A DNA stretch of 33,977 nt from Chloroflexota bacterium. GTDB lineage: Bacteria > Chloroflexota > Anaerolineae > DTLA01. Position 1 is the stretch's first letter. Every line of letters starts with the position of its first letter. Location: the NCBI GenBank assembly GCA_014360805.1, contig JACIWU010000034.1, positions 1 to 33,977 on the forward strand. Reading direction: 5' to 3'. The position numbers were made by a program, and so were the translations under genes. The notes beneath the pieces were generated by a model. The model ran no database searches. It worked only from the letters and a program-made list of their open reading frames with translations, and was not told where the DNA came from. Shown here piece by piece: positions 33,807 to 33,977 of this stretch.

Positions 33807-33977
33807 TTAGATTCTGTCGGCGGGAAACGGCGCACCCTGCGAAGCGTGCAGGACGGGGCGGTATCCCAACTCGGCAGAGATTCTACGGGTTGTTTCCAGC
33901 AGGAGCGCCGCCAGTTGCGGGAAGACGGCAGGCAAAACGCGAAAGGCCGGGCCCGCCAGGCTCACCGCCGCGTGGAC
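33807..33977 (-). CDS. IclR-family regulator, C-terminal fragment (runs off window)
   Basis: The minus strand from the window edge encodes 56 residues and a TAA stop at 33809-33807. The segment AAVSLAGPAFRVLPAVFPQL, followed by a helix with TTRRISAELGYRP, matches the end of the IclR effector-binding domain. The rest of the gene, including the DNA-binding part, lies beyond the window. It ends 31 bp before the MeTr start, so it may be first in, and regulate, the methyl-transfer unit. Confidence 0.8.
   Translation of the reverse strand, partial: VHAAVSLAGPAFRVLPAVFPQLAALLLETTRRISAELGYRPVLHASQGAPFPADRI

Overview
The window is a GC-rich bacterial chromosome segment that is almost entirely protein-coding. 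All but one of its genes lie on the minus strand. No rRNA, tRNA, CRISPR array, integrase or transposase was seen. A Chloroflexota-type (Anaerolineae-like) anaerobe is suggested, as inference only, by the base composition, a Thr/Pro-rich lipoprotein linker, palindromic intergenic repeats and the enzyme set. The gene content is that of a catabolic island for methylated amines and amino acids, built around six divergent, pyrrolysine-free paralogues of the trimethylamine methyltransferase (MttB/MtgB) superfamily.

Layout, following minus-strand transcription (right to left). (A) 33977-26231: tail of an IclR-type regulator; a methyl-tetrahydrofolate:corrinoid methyltransferase; a MetH-activation-domain-like protein with a Cys cluster; a hydantoinase A/oxoprolinase-like ASKHA ATPase overlapping it by ATGA; the only corrinoid-binding protein in the window; a 367-bp repeat-bearing gap; two MttB homologues. 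(B) 25546-26220, plus strand: a GntR/FCD regulator, divergent from (C), with a near-consensus promoter and a palindrome between the two start sites. (C) 25160-4353: Tat/lipoprotein peptide-type binding protein, two permeases (one with a roughly 118-residue extra domain), a fused double ATPase, urocanate hydratase, a nested inverted repeat, histidine ammonia-lyase, CBS-ACT protein, multi-cluster Fe-S protein, methylaspartate ammonia-lyase, two MttB homologues, a molybdenum hydroxylase (fused 2Fe-2S/Mo subunit plus FAD subunit) and a fourth-subtype MttB homologue. (D) 4205-95: a separate unit with a consensus sigma-70 promoter and an 18-bp operator-like palindrome centred on the predicted start site, encoding an MttB homologue, a PLP trans-sulfuration-type enzyme and an MmgE/PrpD protein.

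Working model (inference): the ABC transporter imports a peptide-like or N-methylated nitrogen compound. The MttB paralogues demethylate the substrate and successive intermediates onto one shared corrinoid protein. The MeTr protein passes the methyl groups to tetrahydrofolate. The hydantoinase-like/MetH-activation-like pair may keep the corrinoid in the Co(I) state, since no RamA-type activase is present. HutH, HutU and methylaspartate ammonia-lyase would deaminate the carbon skeleton, and the Mo hydroxylase could oxidise a heterocycle or aldehyde intermediate. HutI and later hut genes, glutamate mutase and RamA are not in the window.
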